64,000 nt of DNA, from contig DASWQV010000059.1 in NCBI GenBank assembly GCA_036403515.1, positions 62,001 through 126,000 on the forward strand, written 5' to 3'. Both the position numbers and the translations under genes were made by a program. Positions 49,043 to 57,739 of the stretch are shown here, piece by piece. This DNA is from VRUE01 sp036403515 (GTDB lineage: Bacteria > Actinomycetota > Thermoleophilia > Solirubrobacterales > 70-9). The notes beneath the pieces were generated by a model. It did no database searches, had not been told where the DNA came from, and saw only the letters and a list, made by a program, of their open reading frames with translations. Within the stretch, counting starts at the first letter, position 1. Every line of letters begins with the position of its first letter.

Positions 49043-50605
49043 TTAGCCGCGCGCCTCCCGCCAGGGGCGGTGACGGTCGCCCTCGCGGCGCAGCGCCCGG
49101 CTGCGGTCGAGGTGCTCGAGCAGCGCCTGCGCGTACTTGCGGCTGATCCCCAGCGCGTCGCGCGCCTCGGCGAGGCTGATCGAGCCCTCGCGCTCGGCCT
49201 GCGCGAGGATCGCGGTCCTGAGGCGCTCGTAAAGCGGGGCGGGGTAGTACACGTCGGCCTGTACCCGGACGGCCAGCCCGGCGGCGTTGAGCTCAGCCAG
49301 CGCCCGCTCGACCTCGCGCCGTCCGGCGCCGCCGGCCTCGCTCAGCCGCGCCGCGCCGCGCGGCCGCAAGCCATCGGCCTCGAGCTCGGCGAGCAGCCGC
49401 AGCGCCAGCGGGCTCGGCCGCGCCGGCTGCCCGGCCGCTGCGCTTGCGTCCTTCGCGGACCGCTTGTCCTTTTCCCCGCCGGCCTCTTCGCCGGGCGCGT
49501 GGCATGGTGGACCCGTCCCCCCGGGGCCGTGGCGGGAGGGCGCGGGATCGCCGACGAGGATGCCGCCGAGCGTGTCCGGCGGGGCGATCCGGCGCACCAC
49601 GGCTCGATCCCCGCGGCGGGCGAGCAGCGGCTGCTCGAGGCGCAGCTGGACCCTGCCCTCGCCGAGGTCGACGATCCTGGCAGGGCTCTCGCGGGTGCCG
49701 AGGTGGACCTGGGCCCGGCGCTCGGCGAGGACCGCCGCGCCGCCCCCGAGCAGCTCGGCGTCGAGCCGGTAAGTCACCGCGACGGCGGCCTCCTCGCCGG
49801 CGACGACGTCGCCGCGCCGCACCTCGGCGCGGTCGATCCCGCCGAGGTTCAGGGCGACCCGCTGGCGCGGCGCGGCGACCTCGAGGCGGCGGTCGTGAAC
49901 CTCGATCGAGCGCACCCGCGCGCGTCTGCCGGACGGCAGCAGGACGACGCGCTGGCCGCGCTCGATCCTGCCCGACCACAGCGTGCCGGTGACCACGGTG
50001 CCGTGGCCGGCGATCGTGAAGGCGCGGTCGACGTGCAGGACCGCCTCCCCGCCGCTCGGAGCGAGCGCGCCGCCAGCCGCAGCGTCGTCGCCGGCGGCCT
50101 CGTCGACCTTTCCCGCAAGCTCGGCGAGCGTCGCCCGCAGCCGCTCCAGCCCTTCGCCGCTGCGGGCGCTGACCTCGACCAGCGGCAGGCCCGGGGCGAG
50201 CTCCCGGCACCGCTCGGCGGCGAGCCGGCGGCGCTCGGCGTCGACCAGGTCGGCCTTGCTCAGCGCGATCGCGCCCGCCTCGATCCCGAGCGCCCGCAGC
50301 ACCGCCAGGTGCTCGCGGGTCTGCGGCATCGGCCCATCGTCGGCGGCGACGACGAGCAGGAACATGTCGATGCCGCTGGCGCCGGCGATCATCGTCCGCA
50401 CGAAGCGCTCGTGGCCGGGGACGTCGATCAGGCTGAGCCTGCGCTCGCCGAGGTCGAGCTCGGCGAAGCCCAGCTCGATCGACATGCCGCGCCGCTGCTC
50501 CTCGGCAAGCCGGTCGGTGTCGCGACCGGTCAGGGCCCTGACCAGGGCTGTCTTGCCGTGGTCGATATGACCGGCGGTGCCGATCGTCAGCGGTCGCGGC
50601 GCCAC
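49043..50605 (-). CDS. selB: Selenocysteine-specific elongation factor SelB
   Basis: A 520-residue translation factor. The GTPase domain has GTAGHIDHGKTALV, the GMSIELGFAEL switch segment, DVPGHERFV and SKADLV; domains II-III follow to about residue 350. After a charged linker, winged-helix repeats end in GISRKYAQALLEHLDRSRAL. It is shorter than E. coli SelB (614), probably from shorter domain IV. It delivers Sec-tRNA to the UGA of fdhA by binding the SECIS hairpin. It starts one base after the selA stop. Confidence 0.94.
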   Translation of the reverse strand: MAPRPLTIGTAGHIDHGKTALVRALTGRDTDRLAEEQRRGMSIELGFAELDLGERRLSLIDVPGHERFVRTMIAGASGIDMFLLVVAADDGPMPQTREHLAVLRALGIEAGAIALSKADLVDAERRRLAAERCRELAPGLPLVEVSARSGEGLERLRATLAELAGKVDEAAGDDAAAGGALAPSGGEAVLHVDRAFTIAGHGTVVTGTLWSGRIERGQRVVLLPSGRRARVRSIEVHDRRLEVAAPRQRVALNLGGIDRAEVRRGDVVAGEEAAVAVTYRLDAELLGGGAAVLAERRAQVHLGTRESPARIVDLGEGRVQLRLEQPLLARRGDRAVVRRIAPPDTLGGILVGDPAPSRHGPGGTGPPCHAPGEEAGGEKDKRSAKDASAAAGQPARPSPLALRLLAELEADGLRPRGAARLSEAGGAGRREVERALAELNAAGLAVRVQADVYYPAPLYERLRTAILAQAEREGSISLAEARDALGISRKYAQALLEHLDRSRALRREGDRHRPWREARG

Positions 50606-50606
50606 T

Positions 50607-51962
<1,356 letters not shown>

Positions 51963-51972
51963 CTGCCTGCAG

Positions 51973-51998
51973 TTACCCTGGTGCGGATGCCGATAGCC
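51973..51998 (-). promoter_or_regulatory. GGGTAN-type promoter of selA
   Basis: Minus-strand GGCT (51998-51995), 16-base spacer, GGGTAA (51978-51973), then 10 bases to the ATG at 51962. The -35 box is weak and lies within the selD start region. Confidence 0.38.
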
Positions 51999-53012
51999 GG
52001 CGACCCCCCGAGGCTGACCGAACTCTCCCACGGCGCCGGCTGCGCCTGCAAGATCGGCGCCGCCGAGCTGCGCGCCCTGCGCGAGGCGCTGCCGGCTTCC
52101 ACCGACCCGGCGCTGCTGGTTGGGCTGGATCCCGCCGACGACGCGGCCGTCTACAGGCTGAGCGACGATCTGGCGCTGGTCCAGACCGTCGACTTCTTCA
52201 CCCCGATCGTCGACGACCCTGGCGATTTCGGCCGCATCGCCGCCGCCAACGCCCTCTCCGATATCTACGCGATGGGCGCCACGCCGATCCTGGCGCTCAA
52301 CATCGTCGCCTTCTCGCTGGCCGATCTCGGCCCCGAGCCGCTGGCGGCGATCCTCGCCGGCGGCGCCGAGGTTGCCGCCGAGGCCGGCGTCGCGATCGGC
52401 GGCGGCCACTCGATCGACGATCCCGAGCCAAAGTACGGGATGGCGGTCAGCGGCACCGTCCATCCCGACCAGGTGCTGAGCGCGGCCGGTGGCCGGCCCG
52501 GCGACGAGCTCTACCTGACCAAGCCGCTCGGCGGCGGCCTGATCACCACCGCCGCCAAGCGAGGCATCGCCGAGCCGGCCTGGATCGAGGCCGCGGTGGC
52601 GGCGATGCGGACGCTGAACGCGGCGGCGGCGCAGAGGGCCCGCGCCTGCGGCGCCCACGCCCTCACCGACGTCACCGGCTTCGGCCTGCTCGGTCACCTG
52701 CACGAGCTCTGCGAGGCGAGCGGCCTGGCGGCCGAGATCGACGCGGCGGCGGTGCCGGCGCTTCCCGGCGCCCTCGAGCTGGCTGCCTCGGGCGCGGCTA
52801 CCGCGGGGGGCAGCGCCCGCAACGCTGCCGACGCCGAGCGCTTCACCGAGTGGTCAGGCGCGGTCGACGGCGATCGCCGGGCGCTGCTCAGCGACGCGAT
52901 GACCTCTGGCGGGCTGCTGGCCGCGGTGCCCGCTGGCAGCCCGATGACCGGCACACGGATCGGCGCCCTGCGCGCCGGCGAGCCGGGCGCGATCACGGTC
53001 ACGTCCGCTTAG
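51987..53012 (+). CDS. selD: Selenide, water dikinase SelD
   Basis: A 341-residue AIR-synthase-fold enzyme that makes selenophosphate from selenide and ATP. The active-site segment SHGAGCACKIG carries C19, C21 and K22, so it is the Cys form and not itself a selenoprotein. ATP-site motifs GLDPADDAAVYRL, TVDFFTPIVDDPGDFGRIAA and GGGHSIDDPEPKYGM are intact. ATG 51987 was chosen; a GTG two codons earlier is possible. Confidence 0.94.
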   Translation: MPIAGDPPRLTELSHGAGCACKIGAAELRALREALPASTDPALLVGLDPADDAAVYRLSDDLALVQTVDFFTPIVDDPGDFGRIAAANALSDIYAMGATPILALNIVAFSLADLGPEPLAAILAGGAEVAAEAGVAIGGGHSIDDPEPKYGMAVSGTVHPDQVLSAAGGRPGDELYLTKPLGGGLITTAAKRGIAEPAWIEAAVAAMRTLNAAAAQRARACGAHALTDVTGFGLLGHLHELCEASGLAAEIDAAAVPALPGALELAASGAATAGGSARNAADAERFTEWSGAVDGDRRALLSDAMTSGGLLAAVPAGSPMTGTRIGALRAGEPGAITVTSA

Positions 53013-53056
53013 CGGGCGGCGCGCGCCGGCGAGGCGGGGCGATCTCGCTCCGATCC

Positions 53057-53081
53057 GCTTAGCGCCCAGCCGCGCGGGTAG
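53057..53081 (+). promoter_or_regulatory. Leaderless GGGTAN-type promoter of fdhD
   Basis: GCTT (53057-53060), 15-base spacer, GGGTAG (53076-53081), then 9 bases to the ATG at 53091. Boxes and spacing match the GCS2 promoter. Confidence 0.42.
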
Positions 53082-53090
53082 GAAGTCGCC

Positions 53091-53894
53091 ATGGCCTCGA
53101 TCGGCGCTCGCTCTGGCTCAGTCCCGATTTCGAGCGAAGGGGCGGCGGCGCGGATGTGGCGGGAGGTGGAGCGCGACGGCAGCCTCGACGCGGTCGCGGT
53201 CGAGGAGCCGCTGGAGATTCGCGTCGACGGCGAGCCGCTCAGCGTGACGATGCGCACGCCCGGCCACGACGAGGAGCTGGCCCTCGGCTTCCTCTTCGGC
53301 GAGGGCCTGATCTGCGAGCCGCACCGGGTCGGCCTGAGCGAGGACTTCGCCGCCAACGCGGTCGAAGTCGCCGGGCCGCTTGTGCGCGATCCCGGCCGCC
53401 GCCGCTTCTACACGACCTCCTCGTGCGGGGTCTGCGGCAAGGGGGCGCTGGAGGAGGTCGCCGTGGCAAGCGAGCCGTTGCCGGCCGGCCCGCGGGTCGA
53501 GCGGGCGCTGCTGGCGGCGCTGCCGCAGCGGCTCGACCAGCCCGCCTTCGAGCGCACCGGCGGCACCCACGCGACCGGCCTCTTCGACGCCGAGGGCAGG
53601 CTGCTGCTCGCCCGCGAGGACGTCGGCCGCCACAACGCGATGGACAAGGTGATCGGCCGCGCCCTGCTGCAAGGACGGACGCCGCTGTCGGAGCGGATCC
53701 TCTGCGTCAGCGGCCGCCTCTCTTTCGAGCTGGTGCAAAAGGCGGCCGTCGCCGGCGCCCCGATCCTGGTCGGCGTCGGCGCCCCGAGCTCCCTGGCGGT
53801 CGAGCTCGCCACCGATCGCGGCATCACCCTGGCCGGCTTCACCCGCGGCGGTCACACCAACGTCTACGCGGCCCCTTGGCGCCTGGCCGACTGA
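53091..53894 (+). CDS. fdhD: Formate dehydrogenase sulfurtransferase FdhD
   Basis: A 267-residue protein that transfers sulfur from IscS to the molybdenum cofactor before its insertion into formate dehydrogenase. The two catalytic cysteines are C112 and C115 in SSCGVCGKG. TPGHDEELALGFLFGEGLI, REDVGRHNAMDKVIG and LCVSGRLSFELVQKA are highly typical. It follows selD by 78 bases. Without it the FdhA of this window would probably be inactive. Confidence 0.95.
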   Translation: MASIGARSGSVPISSEGAAARMWREVERDGSLDAVAVEEPLEIRVDGEPLSVTMRTPGHDEELALGFLFGEGLICEPHRVGLSEDFAANAVEVAGPLVRDPGRRRFYTTSSCGVCGKGALEEVAVASEPLPAGPRVERALLAALPQRLDQPAFERTGGTHATGLFDAEGRLLLAREDVGRHNAMDKVIGRALLQGRTPLSERILCVSGRLSFELVQKAAVAGAPILVGVGAPSSLAVELATDRGITLAGFTRGGHTNVYAAPWRLAD

Positions 53895-53904
53895 GGAAAA
53901 CCAA

Positions 53905-53956
53905 GCGCTGCATTCGCCCCGTTTGCCCTATTGGTGCGCAAAGGCAAATGCAGCGC
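53905..53956. terminator. Hairpin between convergent fdhD and DUF6457-like genes
   Basis: Arms GCGCTGCATTCGCC (53905-53918) and GGCAAATGCAGCGC (53943-53956) pair over 14 positions with one mismatch (a wobble in minus-strand RNA). Probably a two-way terminator. Confidence 0.55.
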
Positions 53957-53959
53957 GGT

Positions 53960-54187
53960 TTACGAAGTCGGCTTGGGAGCGGGCGAGATTGCCCTTGCGA
54001 TCTCGCCCAGCTCCGCGGCCGGGCGGCCGCTGCGGCCTGCCGCCCAGCAGGCCAGCGGGGCGGCCGGGCGCTCGGAGTCGTGGGCGGCCGTCGCGGCCAA
54101 TTCGAGCAGGACCCTGATTTCCTCGGCGGAGGGCGGCTCGACGCCGATCCGCTCGCAGAACTCGTGCAGCCACTCGTCGCGCTTCAT
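53960..54187 (-). CDS. Small protein associated with molybdopterin genes (DUF6457-like)
   Basis: A 75-residue acidic helical protein beginning MKRDEWLHEFCERIGVEPPS with LLELAATAAHDSERPAAPLA following. It resembles the small DUF6457 proteins that occur next to or fused with mobA/moaA in actinobacteria. It starts one base after the moaA stop, so it is co-translated with moaA. Function unknown; the constant linkage suggests a role in cofactor assembly or delivery. Confidence 0.68.
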   Translation of the reverse strand: MKRDEWLHEFCERIGVEPPSAEEIRVLLELAATAAHDSERPAAPLACWAAGRSGRPAAELGEIARAISPAPKPTS

Positions 54188-54188
54188 C

Positions 54189-55175
54189 TCAGCCTCCGAT
54201 CGCGCTCATCGTCCGTGCTGGCGCTCGGAAGCCGGGCTCGTCGATGCGGTGCTTGAGCTCCTTGCGCCAGACTGCCTCGCGGACGATGCGCTCCAGCTCC
54301 GCGTCGTCGGCGCCGGCCCGCAGCGGCCCCCGCAGGTCGGTCTCGTGAAGGGAGAAGAGGCAGGTGCGCAGCTTGCCGTCGGCGGTCAGGCGGAGGCGGT
54401 TGCAGTCGGCGCAGAACGGTTCGGAGACCGGGTTGATGAAGCCGATCTCGCCGCCGCCGTCGGCGAACTCGAAGACCCGCGCGGTCGCGTGTGGCTCGCG
54501 CGGACGTGCGCGCAGCGGCTGCGTCCGCTCGACCATCCGCCGCACCTCGGCGCCGCTGAGGACGTCGTCGGCGCGCCAGGCGCGTTCGCCGTCGAGCGGC
54601 ATGAACTCGATGAAGCGGACCTGGAACCCGTCGCCGCGGGCGAGCTCGCAGAAGCGCAGCACGTCGTCCTCCCCGAAGCCCGGCATCGGCACGGCGTTGA
54701 CCTTGATCGGCCGCACCGCGGGGAAGGCGGCGATCGCCTCGAGCCCGGCGAGGACCCGGTCGAGCGCGTCGCGGCGGGTGATCTCGAAGAAGCGGCCGCG
54801 GGCGAGCGAGTCGATCGAGACGTTGACTCGATCGATCCCGGCCCGCACCAGCGCCTCGGCCTGGTCGGCCAGCAGGTATCCGTTGGTGGTCAGCGAGAGG
54901 TCGCGCAACCCCTCGATCGCCGCCAGGCGCTCGACCAGCCGGGGGAATTCGCGGCGGACAAGCGGCTCGCCGCCAGTCAGGCGCACGTCCTCAACCCCGA
55001 GCCCAATCATCAAGCGCACCAGCCGCTCGATCTCCTCGAAGCTGAGGATCTCCTCGCGGGCGATCCACGGCATCCCCTCCGCCGGCATGCAATAGCGGCA
55101 GCGAAAGTTGCAGCGGTCCGTAACCGAGACCCGCAGGTCCCCGATAAGGCGGCCATGAGCGTCTTCGAGCCCCAC
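54189..55175 (-). CDS. moaA: GTP 3',8-cyclase MoaA
   Basis: A 328-residue radical SAM enzyme that starts molybdopterin synthesis by cyclising GTP. The N-terminal cluster is C22, C26, C29 (CNFRCRYC); the C-terminal cluster includes EPFCADCNRLRL and LRTCLFS. TGGEPLVRREF and the Gly-Gly at the C-terminus (SAIGG), needed for activity in this family, are present. GTG 55175 lies 9 bases after a GGGTAG box. Confidence 0.94.
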   Translation of the reverse strand: MGLEDAHGRLIGDLRVSVTDRCNFRCRYCMPAEGMPWIAREEILSFEEIERLVRLMIGLGVEDVRLTGGEPLVRREFPRLVERLAAIEGLRDLSLTTNGYLLADQAEALVRAGIDRVNVSIDSLARGRFFEITRRDALDRVLAGLEAIAAFPAVRPIKVNAVPMPGFGEDDVLRFCELARGDGFQVRFIEFMPLDGERAWRADDVLSGAEVRRMVERTQPLRARPREPHATARVFEFADGGGEIGFINPVSEPFCADCNRLRLTADGKLRTCLFSLHETDLRGPLRAGADDAELERIVREAVWRKELKHRIDEPGFRAPARTMSAIGG

Positions 55176-55184
55176 GGCAAGCCG

Positions 55185-55211
55185 CTACCCGCGATCGGTG
55201 GCGGTTATGCC
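55185..55211 (-). promoter_or_regulatory. GGGTAN-type promoter of moaA
   Basis: Minus-strand GGCAT (55211-55207), 16-base spacer, GGGTAG (55190-55185), then 9 bases to the GTG at 55175. The -10 and start distance match the fdhA-type promoters; the -35 is weaker. Confidence 0.4.
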
Positions 55212-55291
55212 ACGGCGGGCGCGACCATCGATGCGCCTGTCTGGCCTCGAGCACCCAGCGGCCTGACCACGTTATGCCCTACGTAGTGCCC

Positions 55292-55297
55292 TATACT
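55292..55297 (+). promoter_or_regulatory. -10 box of a leaderless promoter for vapBC
   Basis: TATACT ends 6 bases before the GTG at 55304. TGCCCTA occurs twice just upstream (from 55275 and 55287), flanking TACGTA, and could be the VapBC operator. Confidence 0.48.
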
Positions 55298-55303
55298 GTT
55301 TCC

Positions 55304-55540
55304 GTGCGCAAGACCAGCATTTACCTGGATGACGAGCAGGCGGATCGCCTCGCCCGCCTGGCCCGTGCGGAGGGCCGGCCCCAAGCGGAGATCGTCCGCG
55401 AGGCGATCTCCTGCTACCGGCCAGCGCTCAAGCGGGATCGGAACTTCGCCCTCGCTGGCAACTTCGAGCGCATTGATGCCGATCCTCGTCCGATCTCAAA
55501 GATCCCCAAGGACGAGTTGATGCGCGGCTTCGGCGAGTGA
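55304..55540 (+). CDS. vapB: VapB-type antitoxin (ribbon-helix-helix)
   Basis: A 78-residue antitoxin with an N-terminal RHH domain: RKTSIYLDDEQADRLARLAR, then PQAEIVREAISCY. The C-terminal tail, which would block the toxin, ends DELMRGFGE. GTG 55304 was chosen because it starts the RHH strand and lies right after a -10 box; an ATG 30 bases upstream is possible. It overlaps the toxin gene by four bases. Confidence 0.85.
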   Translation: MRKTSIYLDDEQADRLARLARAEGRPQAEIVREAISCYRPALKRDRNFALAGNFERIDADPRPISKIPKDELMRGFGE

Positions 55541-55959
55541 CACTCATCATCGACGCGGCGCCGCTGGTGGCGCTGGCCGATGCCACGGAGCCTCAGCTCG
55601 AGGCCCTGCTGAAAATCCGTGGCGAGGAGGAGGGTCAGCTGGTCCTGCCGGCACCGGTCGCCGCCGAGGTCGACTACCTGCTCGGCGCCCGCTTCGGCGA
55701 AGCGGCCCGGCGCGCCTTCCTCAGCGACTTGGCCGCTCAGCGCTATAACGTCGCCTGCCTGGAAGCCGATGATTACCGGGCGGTCTCCGAGCTCGACATC
55801 CGCTATTCCGATCTCGGCCTCGGTCTCGCCGATTGCTCGATCGTGGTTTTGGCGGAGCACTACGAAACCCGGCGTCTGCTCAGCTTCGACGAGCGGCATT
55901 TCCGGTCCGTTGTGCCGCTTCAAGGCGGGTCATTCGAGTTGCTGCCGGCGGACTCCTAG
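55537..55959 (+). CDS. vapC: VapC-type PIN-domain ribonuclease toxin
   Basis: A 140-residue PIN-domain protein with the acidic residues expected of the Mg-dependent nuclease: D6 in LIIDAAPLVAL, E44 in AAEVDYLL, D99 in LGLADCSIVVLAE and D117 in SFDERHFRSV. GTG 55537 overlaps the vapB stop. Unlike the copy near 7 kb, this pair is intact. It sits between moaA and the moaC operon but has no obvious link with molybdenum. Confidence 0.88.
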   Translation: MTLIIDAAPLVALADATEPQLEALLKIRGEEEGQLVLPAPVAAEVDYLLGARFGEAARRAFLSDLAAQRYNVACLEADDYRAVSELDIRYSDLGLGLADCSIVVLAEHYETRRLLSFDERHFRSVVPLQGGSFELLPADS

Positions 55960-56041
55960 CCGGGCTCACTGTCGTTGGCGCCTTCGCAGTCCGCGATCGC
56001 TGTACTTGAATCGGTCGTGGCAGCGTGAACTCGGGCTGCTG

Positions 56042-56527
56042 TCAGCCGCGGTGCGCGGAGCGCCGGCCGGCGAGCAGCTCCATCGCGTGGGGAAGGGAGG
56101 CGGCGATCGCCTCGCCCGCCTGCTCGATGCTGCGGGGGCTGCCGGGGAAATTGACGATCAGGGTCGTGCCGCGGATTCCGGCAACGGCGCGGGAGAGCAT
56201 CCAGTGCGGCGTGTGCGGCCGCGACGCCGCGCGCATCGCCTCGGCGATTCCCGGCGCCTCGCGGTCGATCACAGCCCGGGTCGCCTCGGGAGTGACGTCG
56301 TCGGGCGAGAAGCCGGTGCCGCCGCTGGTCAGGATCAGCTCGACCGCCTCCTCGTCGGCCCAGCGGCGCAGGTGCCCCTCGATCGCGGCGCGCTCGTCGG
56401 CGACCGTCGCGCGGGCGGCGACCTCGGCCCCGAGCCGCGCTGCGAACTCGGCCAGGCGGGCGCCGCTCTCGTCCTCGCCCTCACCGCGCGCCTTCGAGCT
56501 GCTGACCGTGAGCAGGACGGCCCGCAC
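56042..56527 (-). CDS. Molybdopterin adenylyltransferase (MogA/MoaB family)
   Basis: A 161-residue protein of the MogA/MoaB fold that adenylates molybdopterin before molybdate insertion. The substrate motif ILTSGGTGFSPDDVTPEATR is complete, and VNFPGSPRSIEQ is the second conserved loop. It is the last gene of the operon moeA-moaDE-moaC-mog and begins 6 bases after the moaC stop. Confidence 0.9.
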   Translation of the reverse strand: MRAVLLTVSSSKARGEGEDESGARLAEFAARLGAEVAARATVADERAAIEGHLRRWADEEAVELILTSGGTGFSPDDVTPEATRAVIDREAPGIAEAMRAASRPHTPHWMLSRAVAGIRGTTLIVNFPGSPRSIEQAGEAIAASLPHAMELLAGRRSAHRG

Positions 56528-56533
56528 CGCAGC

Positions 56534-57025
56534 TCAGCCTCGCTCGGCGTCCGCCAGGCGCCAGTCATTGCGTCCGCCGCTCTTCTCGAGCAGCACGACC
56601 TGCTCGATCGCGACTCCGCGCTCGACCCCCTTGACCATGTCGTAGACGGTCAGGGCGGCAACTGCGCAGGCCGTCATCGCCTCCATCTCCACGCCGGTGC
56701 GAGCGACGGTGCGCGCCTCGGCGACGAGCTCGACCAGGCCAGCCTCGACGTCGACCTCGGCCTCGACGTCGACGAAGGTCAGCGGCAGGGGATGGGCCAG
56801 CGGGATCAGCGTCCCGGCCTGCTTCGCCGCCTGCATGCCGGCCAGTCGGGCGACGCCGAGCACCTCGCCCTTCGGGCCCTCGCCGGCGGCAACGGCGCCG
56901 GCGGTCCGTGGCGACATCCGCAGCCGCGCCCGTGCCCGCGCCCGGCGCTCGGTTGGCTGCTTCTCGCCGACGTCGACCATCCGCGCCCGGCCATCGTCGT
57001 CGATATGCGTCAGCCGCTCAGTCAT
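56534..57025 (-). CDS. moaC: Cyclic pyranopterin monophosphate synthase MoaC
   Basis: A 163-residue enzyme that works with MoaA to make cyclic pyranopterin monophosphate. Typical segments are THIDDDGRARMVDVGEKQPT, GTLIPLAHPLPLTF, the GVEMEAMTACAVAALTVYDM region and KSGGRNDWR. Length and motifs are normal. It lies 57 bases downstream of the moaD-moaE fusion gene. Confidence 0.93.
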   Translation of the reverse strand: MTERLTHIDDDGRARMVDVGEKQPTERRARARARLRMSPRTAGAVAAGEGPKGEVLGVARLAGMQAAKQAGTLIPLAHPLPLTFVDVEAEVDVEAGLVELVAEARTVARTGVEMEAMTACAVAALTVYDMVKGVERGVAIEQVVLLEKSGGRNDWRLADAERG

Positions 57026-57082
57026 TGCCTCGCCCTTCGCCGGGTCGGGCAGGGAAACAGCCGAAACCGGACGCCCCTGACC

Positions 57083-57739
57083 TCATCTCGGCACCTTGCC
57101 CTCGACCCAGCGCGCCTCCCCGTCGGGGTCGAGCTCGCGCTTCCAGATCGGCGCCTCGGCCTTGATCCTGTCGATCGCCTCGCGGGCGCCGCTGAAGGCT
57201 TCCTCGCGGTGAGCGGCGGAGACGGCGACCACGACGCCGGGCTCGCCGAGTGGCACGGCGCCGACGCGATGCTCGGCCGCGGCCCCGAGCAGGCCATGGC
57301 GCTCGACGCACTCGCAGAGGATCGCGCCGATCCTCGCCTCGGCCATCTCCCGGTATGCCTCGTAGTCGAGCCGCGCCACTTCGCGGGTAACTCCTTGGAA
57401 GCAGACGATCGCGCCGGCGCCGGGGGCGGCGACGCGCCGCGCGAGGGCGTCGGGCGAGAGCGGTTCGGCGCTGATCGCGGCATGGATGCCGGCGCCGCCG
57501 CTGATCGGTGGGATCAGGGCCAGCTCGTCCTCGGCGCGCAGCTTCGTCTCGGCTCCCGCGTACTCGCGGTTGACCGCCATGCGCAGCGGCATGCGCTGCA
57601 CCAGCTCGGCCATTCCCGGCCGCAGCGCCAGCTCCTCGAGGGCGTCGGAGACGGTCGCCCCGGCCGGCAGCTCGAGCTCGACCGAGTCGCTGCCGGCGCG
57701 CTCGCGGAGGATCGCGAAGAGGCGGACCCGGACGGTCAT
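57083..57739 (-). CDS. Fused molybdopterin synthase, MoaD-MoaE (MoaX-type)
   Basis: A 218-residue fusion. Residues 1-82 are a MoaD ubiquitin-like domain ending IPPISGG (G81-G82); residues about 84-218 are MoaE with the FQGVTREVARLDYEAYREMA and HREEAFSGAREAIDRIKAEA motifs and the KRE catalytic region. MoaD needs a free C-terminal Gly for thiocarboxylation, so cleavage after G82 is expected, as described for mycobacterial MoaX. ATG 57739 overlaps the moeA stop by four bases. Confidence 0.9.
   Translation of the reverse strand: MTVRVRLFAILRERAGSDSVELELPAGATVSDALEELALRPGMAELVQRMPLRMAVNREYAGAETKLRAEDELALIPPISGGAGIHAAISAEPLSPDALARRVAAPGAGAIVCFQGVTREVARLDYEAYREMAEARIGAILCECVERHGLLGAAAEHRVGAVPLGEPGVVVAVSAAHREEAFSGAREAIDRIKAEAPIWKRELDPDGEARWVEGKVPR

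Noticed and set aside
55176..55273. Moco riboswitch upstream of moaA
   Set aside because: The GGGTAG box is only 9 bases from the start codon, so there would be no leader RNA, and no extended structure was recognised.
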